Shown here: piece by piece, positions 1 through 10,400 of the stretch
How positions within the stretch are numbered: the stretch's first letter is position 1
Layout of the letters: each line of letters opens with the position of its first letter
Origin: CALXVA01 sp944392465
GTDB taxonomy: Bacteria; Bacillota; Clostridia; TANB77; CAG-508
Reading direction: 5' to 3'
Assembly (NCBI GenBank): GCA_963931155.1
Contig: OZ006978.1
Span: 930,001-994,000, forward strand
DNA: 64,000 bases
The notes under the pieces: generated by a model
The model's database searches: none
Told to the model about the DNA's origin: nothing
Seen by the model: only the letters and a program-made list of their open reading frames with translations
Position numbers and translations under genes: made by a program

Positions 1-38
1 AGTTTTACTTACGGGGGCTATAGAAAGGATTTATTTTT

Positions 39-731
39 ATGAAAATTAAAGAGCTTCCGTTATCGGAAAGACCATATGAAAAATTAGAAATTTATGGTCC
101 AGAAAAATTATCAAATGCAGAACTAATTGCAATTATTATAAAAAGTGGAACTAAAGATGAAAGCAGTGTACATATTGCACAAAGAATATTATCTTTAGAA
201 AAATCAAATGGTACAAACTTAAAATTTTTAACTGAGATGTCTATTAACGAACTTATGAAAATAAAAGGGATTGGAAAAGTAAAAGCAATACAAATTAAAG
301 CAATTTGCGAGATTGCAAAAAGAATGTCTAGCCCAATGGATATAACTAATATACAAATAAATTCACCTAGAGATGTAGCTAATTTGTTAATGGATGAAAT
401 GAAATATAAAAAAAGAGAATGTGTAAAAGCTATATTACTAAATGTAAAAAATGTAGTAGTAAAAATTGTAGATATATGTTATGGAGGAACCAATTCTGCA
501 ATATTAAAGCCTAAAGATGTGTTATATGAAGCAATAAAAATTGAAGCACCAAAGATAATTTTAGTACATAATCATCCTAGCGGAGATCCTACACCAAGTA
601 AAAAAGATGAGGAATTTACAGAACAGCTTATAAAGGCGACAAAAATTATTGGAGTAGAATTATTAGATCATATTATAATCGGGGATCAAAGTTTTAGGAG
701 TATTTTTTACTTAAAGAGCTTAAACTGTTAA
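39..731 (+). CDS. radC: RadC family JAB/MPN-domain protein
   Basis: A 230-aa protein of the RadC (UPF0758) family. The N-terminal part carries a helix-hairpin-helix segment (KIKGIGKVKAIQIKA, about residues 75-90). The C-terminal JAB domain has the JAMM metal motif HNHPSGDPTPSKKD at about residues 177-190, with both histidines and the aspartate present. Length and motif order are normal for the family. A purine-rich RBS (gaaagga) precedes the ATG. It is the first gene of the radC-mreB-mreC-mreD-pbp2-minC run, a common Bacillota order. Family knowledge: the JAB fold is a metal-dependent hydrolase fold, but the cellular role of RadC is unsettled, and the old DNA-repair label is not well supported. 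Identification is secure; function is not. Confidence 0.95.
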   Translation: MKIKELPLSERPYEKLEIYGPEKLSNAELIAIIIKSGTKDESSVHIAQRILSLEKSNGTNLKFLTEMSINELMKIKGIGKVKAIQIKAICEIAKRMSSPMDITNIQINSPRDVANLLMDEMKYKKRECVKAILLNVKNVVVKIVDICYGGTNSAILKPKDVLYEAIKIEAPKIILVHNHPSGDPTPSKKDEEFTEQLIKATKIIGVELLDHIIIGDQSFRSIFYLKSLNC

Positions 732-753
732 TATTGGAGAGGGGTTATATTTA

Positions 754-1786
<1,033 letters not shown>

Positions 1787-1814
1787 TTATTTTGAAAAGG
1801 AATGATTAGCTAAC

Positions 1815-2645
1815 ATGAATAGAAATAAGAAAAATGGAATAATAGGAATTATAATAACAATTATAATCTTAATAATATTAGTTGCATGTACTAATAGCAA
1901 TGTTAACCAATTATCATTTATCGAAAATATTTTTAATGTTTTTGTAATGCCAGTTCAAAATGGATTTACTTATTTAAAAAACAAAATAAGTGGAAATGAT
2001 ACGTTTTTTGCCGATATGGATACTTTAAAGGAAGAAAATGCACAATTAAAGCAAATTAATAGTGAATTGGAACAATCATTAAGAGAACTTGAAGTAATAA
2101 AAGCTGAAAATGAAACTTTAAAAGAAAATCTAAATTTAAAGCAAAAGTATTCAGATTATGAAACAGTACCAGCAGACGTTATAAATAGAGATATTAGTAA
2201 TTACAGTAGCACAATTGTTATAAATGTCGGTACAGATGATAATGTACAAGAAGGAATGACAGTAATTGCAGATAGTGGACTAGTTGGACATATAATATCT
2301 GTAACATCAGATACTGCCAAAGTACAAACATTAGTAGATACTGCTTCAGCAGTAACAAGCACAATTAGCACAACTGAAGATACAATTGTTGTGCAAGGGA
2401 CATTAGACGATAAAACATCACTTAAAGCAACTTTTATACCAACAGATGCAGTGGTATTACAAGGCGATAGTGTAGAAACATCTGGTATAGGAGGAATATA
2501 TCCAAAGGGAATTCACATTGGTACGATTAGAGAAGTTATAAATACAAGTAACATTACTGATAGATATGCATTAGTAGATACAGCAGTTGATTTTACAAAG
2601 CTTAACACAGTTCTTGTAATAACAAATAGCGAAACAAAGAAATAA
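1815..2645 (+). CDS. mreC: Rod-shape-determining protein MreC
   Basis: A 276-aa protein. It has one N-terminal membrane segment (about residues 9-26), a coiled coil rich in Glu/Leu/Asn (about 68-108), then the beta-rich MreC domain with repeated 'VxxGxxV' turns (for example NVQEGMTVIADSGLVGHI). MreC scaffolds the elongasome outside the membrane and activates PBP2 with MreD. It lies 28 bp after mreB. Oddity: the membrane segment ends in LVAC followed by T-N-S, which fits a bacterial lipobox, so the protein could be lipid-modified at Cys26 instead of staying a simple bitopic protein. An Lgt-family gene lies near 60.6-61.4 kb. Lipidation is inference; the family call is firm. Confidence 0.93.
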   Translation: MNRNKKNGIIGIIITIIILIILVACTNSNVNQLSFIENIFNVFVMPVQNGFTYLKNKISGNDTFFADMDTLKEENAQLKQINSELEQSLRELEVIKAENETLKENLNLKQKYSDYETVPADVINRDISNYSSTIVINVGTDDNVQEGMTVIADSGLVGHIISVTSDTAKVQTLVDTASAVTSTISTTEDTIVVQGTLDDKTSLKATFIPTDAVVLQGDSVETSGIGGIYPKGIHIGTIREVINTSNITDRYALVDTAVDFTKLNTVLVITNSETKK

Positions 2646-2745
2646 GACGTAATTAGAGTTAGACAAAAAATATATAATAGAAAAATGTAAATAATACAAA
2701 AATAGATATAGCAATTTAAATAAAAAATTTGACTAAGAGAAAGGA

Positions 2746-3288
2746 ATGGTGAAAGTGAAAAAAGTAATAGCAGTATTATTATTAATATTATCTTTTTTTA
2801 TAATATATTTCTTGCAGTCAAATTTTTTTACATGGTTTACTATAGCTAGAGTACAACCTAATTTATTTGTAATATTTATATTGCTTATAGGGCTTTTTGC
2901 AGGGAAAAAAGTAGGCTTGGTATTAGGAATAATATTTGGGTTTTACTTAGATATTGTAATAGGACGTAGAATAGGGGTTTCTGGTATAATGTTAGGAATA
3001 ATTGGACTTGCTGGGGAGTATTTAGATAAAAACTTTTCAAAAGAGAGTAGAATTACTATTATACTAATGATAATTTGCTCTACTATAATATTTGAAGTGG
3101 GAACATATATATTTAGCTTAATAACTTTACCAGTTACAGTAGAAATTTTAGGCTTTTTAAAAATTCTATTTATAGAAACTTTATATAATGTAATAATAAC
3201 AATAATAATATATCCAATAATACAAAAATTAGGACATATACTTGAAGAAACATTTAAAACTAGAAATATTCTTACAAGGTATTTTTAA
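2746..3288 (+). CDS. mreD: Rod-shape-determining protein MreD
   Basis: About 180 aa, almost entirely hydrophobic, with five or six membrane segments (for example VIAVLLLILSFFIIYFL at the N-terminus). This fits MreD, the polytopic partner of MreC. Identity rests on topology, size and position between mreC and pbp2, because MreD sequences are weakly conserved. The start is uncertain: the RBS aagga (2741-2745) is too close to the ATG at 2746 and better spaced from the GTG at 2755, which would give a protein three residues shorter (starting at the codons for VKKVIAV). The 100 bp before it hold no obvious terminator, so co-transcription with mreBC is likely. Confidence 0.85.
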   Translation: MVKVKKVIAVLLLILSFFIIYFLQSNFFTWFTIARVQPNLFVIFILLIGLFAGKKVGLVLGIIFGFYLDIVIGRRIGVSGIMLGIIGLAGEYLDKNFSKESRITIILMIICSTIIFEVGTYIFSLITLPVTVEILGFLKILFIETLYNVIITIIIYPIIQKLGHILEETFKTRNILTRYF

Positions 3289-3317
3289 AAAATATACAGG
3301 AATAAAGGTGGTGAAAA

Positions 3318-5393
3318 ATGGGTAAAGACATAGAAAGAGATAGTAGGATAAGATACAATATAGTTACAGCTATTGTATACATAATAGGAATTGTCTTATT
3401 AATTCAACTTTTCAATTTACAGATTATTCATGGAGCAGAATATAGAGAAACTTCAAATTCAAGACTTACTAGAGAATCTGTAATAAAAGCAGCGAGAGGT
3501 TCGGTAAAAGATAGAACAGGTGTAGAACTTGTATCCACAGCAACAGGCTATAGTGTGGAAATATATAGCACAAAAGTAGATGATGCTGGCTTAAATAATT
3601 CAATAAAGAAATTTATAGAAATATTAGAATCAAATAAAGATACTTTTATAGATAATTTACCAATACAAATTGATCCATTTAAATTTACACAAGAAACCCA
3701 AGAAGCACAAAAAAATTGGAAAAAGCAATACGACATGGATGAAAACTATACAGCTGAACAAGCTTTTCAAGCATTAAAACAAAAATACGAAATTACAGAA
3801 ACAGATAATGCAATGGCAAGAAAAATTATGGCTGTTAGATATGAAATTTCTAGAAATGGATATAGTACAACAAAATCAGTAACAATAGCAAAAGATATTA
3901 GTAATATTTCTGCAGTTCAAATAAGAGAGCAAAACTCAATGCTTTCTGGAATGTATGTTATTACAGAACCTATAGTTTCATATAAATCAGGAAGCTTAGC
4001 ATCACATGTGTTAGGTTATGTGGGTGCAATAAGTGCAGAAGAATATGAAGAAAAGAAAGATAAATACAGAAATGACGATGTAATAGGAAAATCCGGAATT
4101 CAATATGTTTTTGAAGATTATTTAAAAGGTACGGACGGAGTAAAACAAGTAGATATGACAGTAGATGGTGCAGTAACAAGTGAATATACAGCACAAGAGG
4201 CAGTTTCTGGTTCTGACGTCATTCTTACAATTGATGCTAATTTACAAAAAACAGCAGAAGATGCACTAGAGAAAAACATTAAAGACATAGCTAATGGAAA
4301 ATATGGAGAAAAAACAGATGCAGATGCTGGTGCAGTTGTTGTAATGAATGTAAATTCTGGCGAGGTTTTAGCGATGGCAAGTTATCCAGACTACAATCCA
4401 GGAAAATATTCTGAAGAATATTCAGAAGCCTCAAACGGAAAATATTTAAATAGAGCAATAAGTTCGGCTTTTGCCCCAGGATCTACATTTAAAATGGTTG
4501 TAGCAACAGCAGCACTAACTACAGGAGAAATAACACCAACATCACTTGTTAATGATAATGGTATATATCCTTATGGAGATAGCCAAGCATGTTGGTACTA
4601 TAGAAGTTATGGAAGAGGACATGGCTATTTAAATGTTACACAAGCATTGAAATATTCTTGTAACTACTTCTTCTACGACATGGGATATAGATTAGGAATA
4701 GATACTATTGCAGACTATGCAAGAAAATATGGCTTAGGACAAAAAACAGGAATAGAGCTAGAAGGAGAAGCGTCTGGTACAGTAGCAAGTAGAGAATATG
4801 CAGAAAGTTTGGGACAAGGCTGGTATATTTCAGACACATTATCAGCAGCAATTGGACAAAGTTATAATAACTTTACACCAATACAAATGGCAAGATATGT
4901 TAGTATGGTAGCTAATGGTGGAAAAAGTGTTGATACAACCATAATTAAATCTATTATAAGACCAGATGGTAGCGAAGTTTCAAAAGATGAAATTAATAAG
5001 TTTTCAAAAGAAAAGTTAGGATTAGCAGATGATAAATTAGCAGATGTTGAAATATCTAAAGAGGACTCACAAGCAATAAAAAAAGGTATGAGAGGAGTTA
5101 CAAGTGAAGCCGGAGGAACAGCATATGCATACTTTAGTGACTTAGATATAGACATAGCTGGAAAAACAGGTTCAGCACAAACTGGTATAGATGGAGAAGC
5201 ACATGGTTGGTTTGTTGGGTTTGCTCCGTATGATGATCCTGAAATTGCAGTTGTAGTATTTGTTGAAAAAGCAGGTTCAGGAGGTTATACAGCAGATGTT
5301 GCTAAAAAAATAATTAGAGAGTATTTTGGAATGAATTCAGAAAAAGTCACAGAAGACAAAAGTGCGGAATCTAGCACTCAAAGTGTAAGATAG
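3318..5393 (+). CDS. mrdA: Class B penicillin-binding protein 2 (elongasome transpeptidase)
   Basis: A 691-aa D,D-transpeptidase that cross-links peptidoglycan during cell elongation. It has a short cytoplasmic start, one membrane segment (about residues 14-35), a PBP dimerisation domain (about 45-270) and the penicillin-binding domain. All three active-site motifs are visible: S-T-F-K near residue 389, S-C-N near 447, and K-T-G near 616. The C-terminal tail is short and polar. A good RBS (aaaggtggtg) precedes the ATG. It follows mreD by 29 bp, the usual arrangement, so it is assigned to the elongasome and not to the division enzyme FtsI/PBP2b. Length is typical. Confidence 0.93.
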   Translation: MGKDIERDSRIRYNIVTAIVYIIGIVLLIQLFNLQIIHGAEYRETSNSRLTRESVIKAARGSVKDRTGVELVSTATGYSVEIYSTKVDDAGLNNSIKKFIEILESNKDTFIDNLPIQIDPFKFTQETQEAQKNWKKQYDMDENYTAEQAFQALKQKYEITETDNAMARKIMAVRYEISRNGYSTTKSVTIAKDISNISAVQIREQNSMLSGMYVITEPIVSYKSGSLASHVLGYVGAISAEEYEEKKDKYRNDDVIGKSGIQYVFEDYLKGTDGVKQVDMTVDGAVTSEYTAQEAVSGSDVILTIDANLQKTAEDALEKNIKDIANGKYGEKTDADAGAVVVMNVNSGEVLAMASYPDYNPGKYSEEYSEASNGKYLNRAISSAFAPGSTFKMVVATAALTTGEITPTSLVNDNGIYPYGDSQACWYYRSYGRGHGYLNVTQALKYSCNYFFYDMGYRLGIDTIADYARKYGLGQKTGIELEGEASGTVASREYAESLGQGWYISDTLSAAIGQSYNNFTPIQMARYVSMVANGGKSVDTTIIKSIIRPDGSEVSKDEINKFSKEKLGLADDKLADVEISKEDSQAIKKGMRGVTSEAGGTAYAYFSDLDIDIAGKTGSAQTGIDGEAHGWFVGFAPYDDPEIAVVVFVEKAGSGGYTADVAKKIIREYFGMNSEKVTEDKSAESSTQSVR

Positions 5394-5412
5394 AAAAAGA
5401 AAGTGTGATAAA

Positions 5413-6030
5413 ATGAATAATTATATAAGTATTAGCATAAAGAAAAATCAAGTAGTAATTAAAGTTGACGAAAATGCAGAGCAAAGAGAAATAGTTTCAG
5501 ATTTAAAAAGAAAAATTATAGAACTTAAAAATTTATATAAAGACGATAAAACACCAATACTAATTACGGGCAAAGTACTAAAAAACAAGGAAATGGATGA
5601 AATACAAAATATCATAAAAAGATTTTTAAATGTTCAAATAGAATTCGATAGTCCAAAAGTATTAGGATTACATGGAATAAAAAGAACTTTTTATAGAGAA
5701 GTAGCTACTTCAGAAACTAAATTCCATAAAGGTTCTTTAAGGTCAGGTCAAAGAATAGAATTTGAAGGAAGCTTAGTTATAATAGGAGATGTAAATGCAG
5801 GGGCAGAAGTAATAGCTGGAGAAAATATAGTGGTATTAGGTATTTTAAGAGGACTTGCTCATGCAGGAGCTAAAGGTAATAAAGATGCAGTAATAGAAGC
5901 ACAAGAAATAGAAGCACTTCAAGTAAGAATAGCAGACATAGTAAAAGAATTGGATAAAGAAGAAGGATCAATTCATAAAGTAAAAACTTCAGCATATATT
6001 AATGATAAAGATGAATTAATAGTTGAATAA
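5413..6030 (+). CDS. minC: Septum-site determining protein MinC
   Basis: A 205-aa inhibitor of FtsZ assembly. The C-terminal half has the beta-helix MinC_C domain with its glycine-rich turns: LRSGQRIEFEGSLVIIGDVN, then AGAEVIAGENIVVLGILRG and AHAGAKGN (about residues 110-165). The N-terminal domain is divergent, as usual. MinC lies 19 bp after pbp2 and ends the rod-shape block. No minD or minE follows here, unlike the common mreBCD-minCD order. MinD must be elsewhere, or the system is incomplete; this window cannot decide. Confidence 0.92.
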   Translation: MNNYISISIKKNQVVIKVDENAEQREIVSDLKRKIIELKNLYKDDKTPILITGKVLKNKEMDEIQNIIKRFLNVQIEFDSPKVLGLHGIKRTFYREVATSETKFHKGSLRSGQRIEFEGSLVIIGDVNAGAEVIAGENIVVLGILRGLAHAGAKGNKDAVIEAQEIEALQVRIADIVKELDKEEGSIHKVKTSAYINDKDELIVE

Positions 6031-6035
6031 AATAA

Positions 6036-6125
6036 CTATAATTGCCATTGACTCTGGACTTCCATTCATATAGTCGGAATCTTAAGTTGGCAATAACAAA
6101 AGGCGACTTTAGTCGCCTTTTGTTC
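6036..6125. repeat. Three-copy structured intergenic element, copy 1
   Basis: It starts with 'ctataattgccattg', has 'tatagtcggaa' in the middle, and ends in a strong hairpin (aacaaaaggcgac-ttta-gtcgccttttgtt, 6095-6124). A further pairing attgcca/tggcaat closes the 5' part. Related copies lie at 17986-18078 and 43606-43698. The final stem is kept in all three although its bases differ. Here it sits between the convergent minC and the small - strand genes and may also end transcription. It could be a small structured RNA or a non-autonomous mobile repeat. Confidence 0.6.
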
Positions 6126-6135
6126 AATCTTAAAA

Positions 6136-6447
6136 CTAGGAAAGTAATAGTAATACAAGAACTATAAAAAGAGACTCGTCTTTAATTCCTTCATTATAAA
6201 GAAAAAATATTAAACAAATTAAAAGAATATCATCATAATATAATTTTAATCCTAATATATTAAATACAACACTTTCAGATTCGCCTTGCTTTTCAATTGG
6301 TTTTTCATCTGGTTTTTTATTTTGTGAACAACTATGATGTGTACTTACATTTTGCTTATGTAAAGTGTTTTTTGAATGTATATAGTTTTTATTAATAGGA
6401 TAATACCTGGAATGGTAATATGGATAAAAAGGAAAATTAAACATCAT
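6136..6447 (-). CDS. Small unknown membrane protein
   Basis: A 103-aa protein of unknown function. The N-terminal half is polar, rich in Tyr, His and Asn (PFYPYYHSRYYP). The C-terminal third is a hydrophobic hairpin or two short membrane segments around ILGLKLYYDDILLICLIFF and LFIVLVLLLLS. Its ATG overlaps the last bases of the gene upstream on the same strand (6437-6856), so translation is probably coupled. It is the third gene of a three-gene - strand group. No domain is recognised. The strand, overlap and composition suggest a real gene; I do not assign a role. Confidence 0.65.
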   Translation of the reverse strand: MMFNFPFYPYYHSRYYPINKNYIHSKNTLHKQNVSTHHSCSQNKKPDEKPIEKQGESESVVFNILGLKLYYDDILLICLIFFLYNEGIKDESLFIVLVLLLLS

Positions 6448-6856
6448 TTTTTAAGTCACCACCTAGGGAATTAAATGTTTCAAATGCTTTTTCCATATTA
6501 AAAAGCTTAATATATTGATCTACTTTCTTTTTTCTACTTTCCTTTAAGTATGGTTTTAAAGAAATCAGTAGATTAGTTCTAGGATCAGGCTTGTTTGAGT
6601 TCATAGAATCCATAATTTGTTTTAACTTCAAGATAGTGTTCATATCTAGCTCAAATGAATCATTTGAGTTATTAGAAGTAGAAGAATTATTTGAGTCTCC
6701 AATATTGTTTGAAATTATTGAATGATTTGGATTACTATTAGAAGAACTACTATTATTGAAGTTATTTAAGATATCCTTTAGATTATCTGGAATCTCATTA
6801 TTTTTAACCATCTCATTAAACTTATTTAAAATATTTCCTAAATCATTATCACCCAT
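6437..6856 (-). CDS. Unknown small protein with Asn/Ser-rich centre
   Basis: A 139-aa protein without membrane segments. The centre (about residues 32-68) is low complexity, rich in Asn and Ser. The C-terminal part (about 70-139) is helical and charged, with the ordered stretch DPRTNLLISLKPYLKESRKK. An RBS (ggagggc) lies before the ATG at 6856. Its 3' end overlaps the start of the next gene by 11 bp. The group lies between the rod-shape block and the surface-protein genes. Function unknown; the conserved-looking C-terminus suggests a scaffold or coat-type protein, but that is a guess. Confidence 0.7.
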   Translation of the reverse strand: MGDNDLGNILNKFNEMVKNNEIPDNLKDILNNFNNSSSSNSNPNHSIISNNIGDSNNSSTSNNSNDSFELDMNTILKLKQIMDSMNSNKPDPRTNLLISLKPYLKESRKKKVDQYIKLFNMEKAFETFNSLGGDLKNDV

Positions 6857-6893
6857 AAAAGCCCTCCAATATAAAGAAAGTAGTCATATATTA

Positions 6894-7061
6894 CTAAATA
6901 TTTTTCTTCTTTATGTTGTCTATTATAGAGTTTGCATCATTAGATTTTAAAATTTGACTAACCTTATTCAAATTTTTTTCTAATTCTTTTTTATCCATTT
7001 TTGCTAGTAAGCTCATTAGTGTTGCCATATCCATATTGTTTTTGTTCATGTTATTATTCAT
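6894..7061 (-). CDS. Very small unknown protein, first gene of the - strand trio
   Basis: A 55-aa ORF starting at 7061 (MNNNMNKNNMDMATLMSLLA) with a good RBS (agaggtgag, six bases before the ATG) and ending with TAG at 6894-6896. The N-terminus is Asn/Met-rich and the rest is a charged helix (DKKELEKNLNKVSQILKS). It reads into the two further small genes on the same strand with gaps below 40 bp, so the three probably form one operon. It is too short for a secure family call. The RBS, strand and position support it. Confidence 0.6.
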   Translation of the reverse strand: MNNNMNKNNMDMATLMSLLAKMDKKELEKNLNKVSQILKSNDANSIIDNIKKKNI

Positions 7062-7438
7062 AATCTCACCTCTATATAATATATGTTAATTATTTATATA
7101 TAATATTATAAACATGTAAAAATGTTACTAAAATAATAAAATTTATTAAGTAATAAAGATGTTATTAATTTGTAATATAAATTTAATATTTCTTCTTAAA
7201 ATGTACTTCCGTAAAGTGATATTAGCTATATAACTGAAGCAGACCTATTTACTTATTGAAATATAATGAAAAAATGCTAAAATATAGTTATTATATTGGA
7301 TATTAGGGTATTTTGGCTAAAAATATAAAAAAGTTTAGCTGCGACACATAAAAAGTTGTTTAAAAGCCGTAAAAGTGTTGAAAAACCTGAAAAAATGTCG
7401 TATAATATAAGTATATATGTAAAAAAATGGAGGTTGTC
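7062..7438 (+). promoter_or_regulatory. Intergenic region with sigma-A-type promoter for the surface-protein operon
   Basis: This 377-bp AT-rich divergent region holds no ORF. A near-consensus promoter points right: TTGAAA at 7378-7383, 17 bp, TATAAT at 7401-7406, followed by the RBS ggagg at 7429-7433. It should drive the two large surface-protein genes. The promoter for the small - strand genes must lie near 7070-7120 but is not clear. Confidence 0.7.
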
Positions 7439-10400
7439 ATGAACAGTTTAGTAAGAAAGTTAATAGCAGTACTTTTAGTTATCATCCTAGTTAGTGCTAA
7501 CTTAACAATACTAGGTGAATATACTATTGCTTATGCAGCAAGCGACGATGAATTAAACAAACAAGATGCAAAAACAAATAACAAAAATGTTTTGTTTAAT
7601 TCTTATTTTGATGGAGAATCGCATAGCACAGTATTTGATATAAATAGTGAGGAGGCTAAGATTTATCTAAAGCTTGAAGTTAATACAGCAGGATACGTAG
7701 AAAACGGAACAGTTGAATTCCAAAATGTAAACTTTAAATTAAAAGATGGAATTAAAAACGACAGTATCCAAAGCATAGATGTTCAAAATAATAAAGTAGT
7801 TTTAGATAGAGTAAACAATGGGTCGGAAATTGTAGTTGAACTTCCTATTGAATTACTAAATGCAGACAATGTATCTATTGACCATTTTAATAAAGAGTTT
7901 GTAACAAAATTTACAGGTACTTATATTGATGAAAACGGAAATGAAAAGGAAATAGAAAAAGAAATTACAAATAAACTTTCTTGGAATGGAACTGCAGAAG
8001 CAGAAATAAGCTCGGAAGCAACTAAATATATACCATATGCAACAAATGGAATTTATGGAGTAATGGTACAAACAAAAGTAAATGTAGGTGTTAAGGATAA
8101 TACACTACCTATAAAGAATACAAACCTAGAAATTACAGCTCCAGAAATAAATCTTATGAAACCTACATCAGTAACTGTTGTTGCAACATCTATGTCAGCA
8201 ACAAATGGAAAAACAGAAGGCTTAGATTTTACTAACGAAAATTATGCATATGATGCAGAAAACGGAAAGGTAACAATCAATGTAGATAATTTATCAGATT
8301 CTATATCATGGAAAAAGAATGTTAAGGATGAATATTTACTTACTTATTTATATGAAGGAAAAGAAATATATGATTATGCTAAAGCAAATAATATAAATAC
8401 AACTTCAAATATATTATCAAAAGTAACATTATATAATACTACAGAAGTTGTTTCAGAAAAAACTTTAACAACCGAAATTAAATTTGATAAACAAGCTGGA
8501 AATATAGCAGATTTTGCTATGGAAGTTCCAAATGATATAAGTAAAGGTTATATATATGCAAATTATGATGCAGAAAAGAAAATAGAAACAGAATATAATG
8601 AAAACTATATAGCTACAATAAATAGTGCTAGTTTAGTAACAGCAATTGAGTTTGTACAAGGAGTAGATTCTTTTGTTACTGAAGAAAAAGCAGAAGGTAG
8701 TACAACAGTTGCAGGAAAAGATTATGCATATAATAAAAGAATAGAAGTAAGACAAGATATATTTAATAAAATGCTTGGAGAAGATGGTAACATCACAGTT
8801 AAAGATGATACTAATAAAGAAATTGGAATAATAAATAAAGATACAAAAATAGAAAACGGAAGATTTGTATTAGATATTTCTAAAGAGGAAACAAATAAAA
8901 TTACAATAACAACTACAGCACCTATAACAGAAGGTCAATTTGAAGTTAATGTAATAAAAGCATTAAAAGAAAATATTGATTACTCAAAAGACCAAATGAA
9001 AGATTTCAAAACTCTAAAAGCTAGATTAGAAGGACATACAGATATAACAACTACAAATGTAGAAAAAGAAATAGTTTTAAAAGAGCCAGAAACAAAAATA
9101 GATTTAGAAGTAAACAAAAAGGAATTATCAACAGTTGTAACTAATGAAAATGTAGAGATAAGAGCAGTACTCGATACATCAAATGTGTACAATGCATTAT
9201 ATAAAGATACTGTATTAAAAATAACATTACCTTCAGATATAAAAGATGTTAAATTAAAAGGTACAAATATAATACTAGCAAATGGATTAAAATTAAAATC
9301 TGCAAAAGTTGCAGATGAAAATGGACATAAAGTAATTAATGTAGTAATAGAAGGTGCACAAACAAAATATGCGATTAATGCAGAATACAAAGGAGCAATA
9401 GTTGTATTAAATACAGACTTAACTTTAGATACTTTAGCAGGAAGCGGAACAGAAAAAATTATAATGCAATATGCTAACGGAAACGAAGTAGCAACTAAAA
9501 GCGAAGGAACATTAGAAAAAGAAATTGATATAGTAGCTCCTACTGGCGTAGTAGCTTCAACAGCAATCGATAATTATAAAGACAATGTTGGAGAAGTACA
9601 ATCAGTATCAGGAGAAGCTAAAACTGTAGACATTGATGCAAACTCACAAAATAGAGTTGCAACAATAAAAGGTGCAGTAGTAAATAATTATCCAAACGAA
9701 ATAAGCAATATAGCTGTACTTGGAAGAATTCCAGCACAAGGAAATAAAGAAATAGACTCAGATAAAGAATTAGGCTCAACATTTACAATACCTTTAGCAA
9801 CAGGTGTTGGAACAGTTGGATTAAACGCATCTGATTATACAGTATATTATTCAGATAATGCAAACGCTTCAAGAAATTTAAATGATGGAAGCAATGGTTG
9901 GAGCAAAGAGGCAACAACAGCTTCAAAATCATTCTTAATGGTATTTAATGATGGATTCAAAATGAATTCTGGAGACAAATTTGAATTTAATTATGATATC
10001 AATATGCCAGCAGATATAAGCAACAACAATAGTGCATATACAATGTATAAAGTATATTTTGATAATGAAGCTGAAATAGGAACAATTTCAGAAAATAAAA
10101 CATCTGCAATACTTGGAGTAACTACAGGAAAGGGACCAGAAGCAGAGATAATGCTTGAGACAGATACAGACATAGTAAGAGAAGGACAAATAGTAGAAAT
10201 AACAGCAACAGTTAAAAACATCGGAGACGAGGATATACAAAATGCTAAATTAAAAGCAATAGCTCCAGAAGGAACAGTCCATACAGGAATACCAGAAGGG
10301 TTCTTGAATTTTGAAGATAGTGCTGACAAAGAAAAGATAATAGAATTGGGAGATATACCAGTTGATAAAACTGTAACTACAAGATATGAATTAAGAATTG

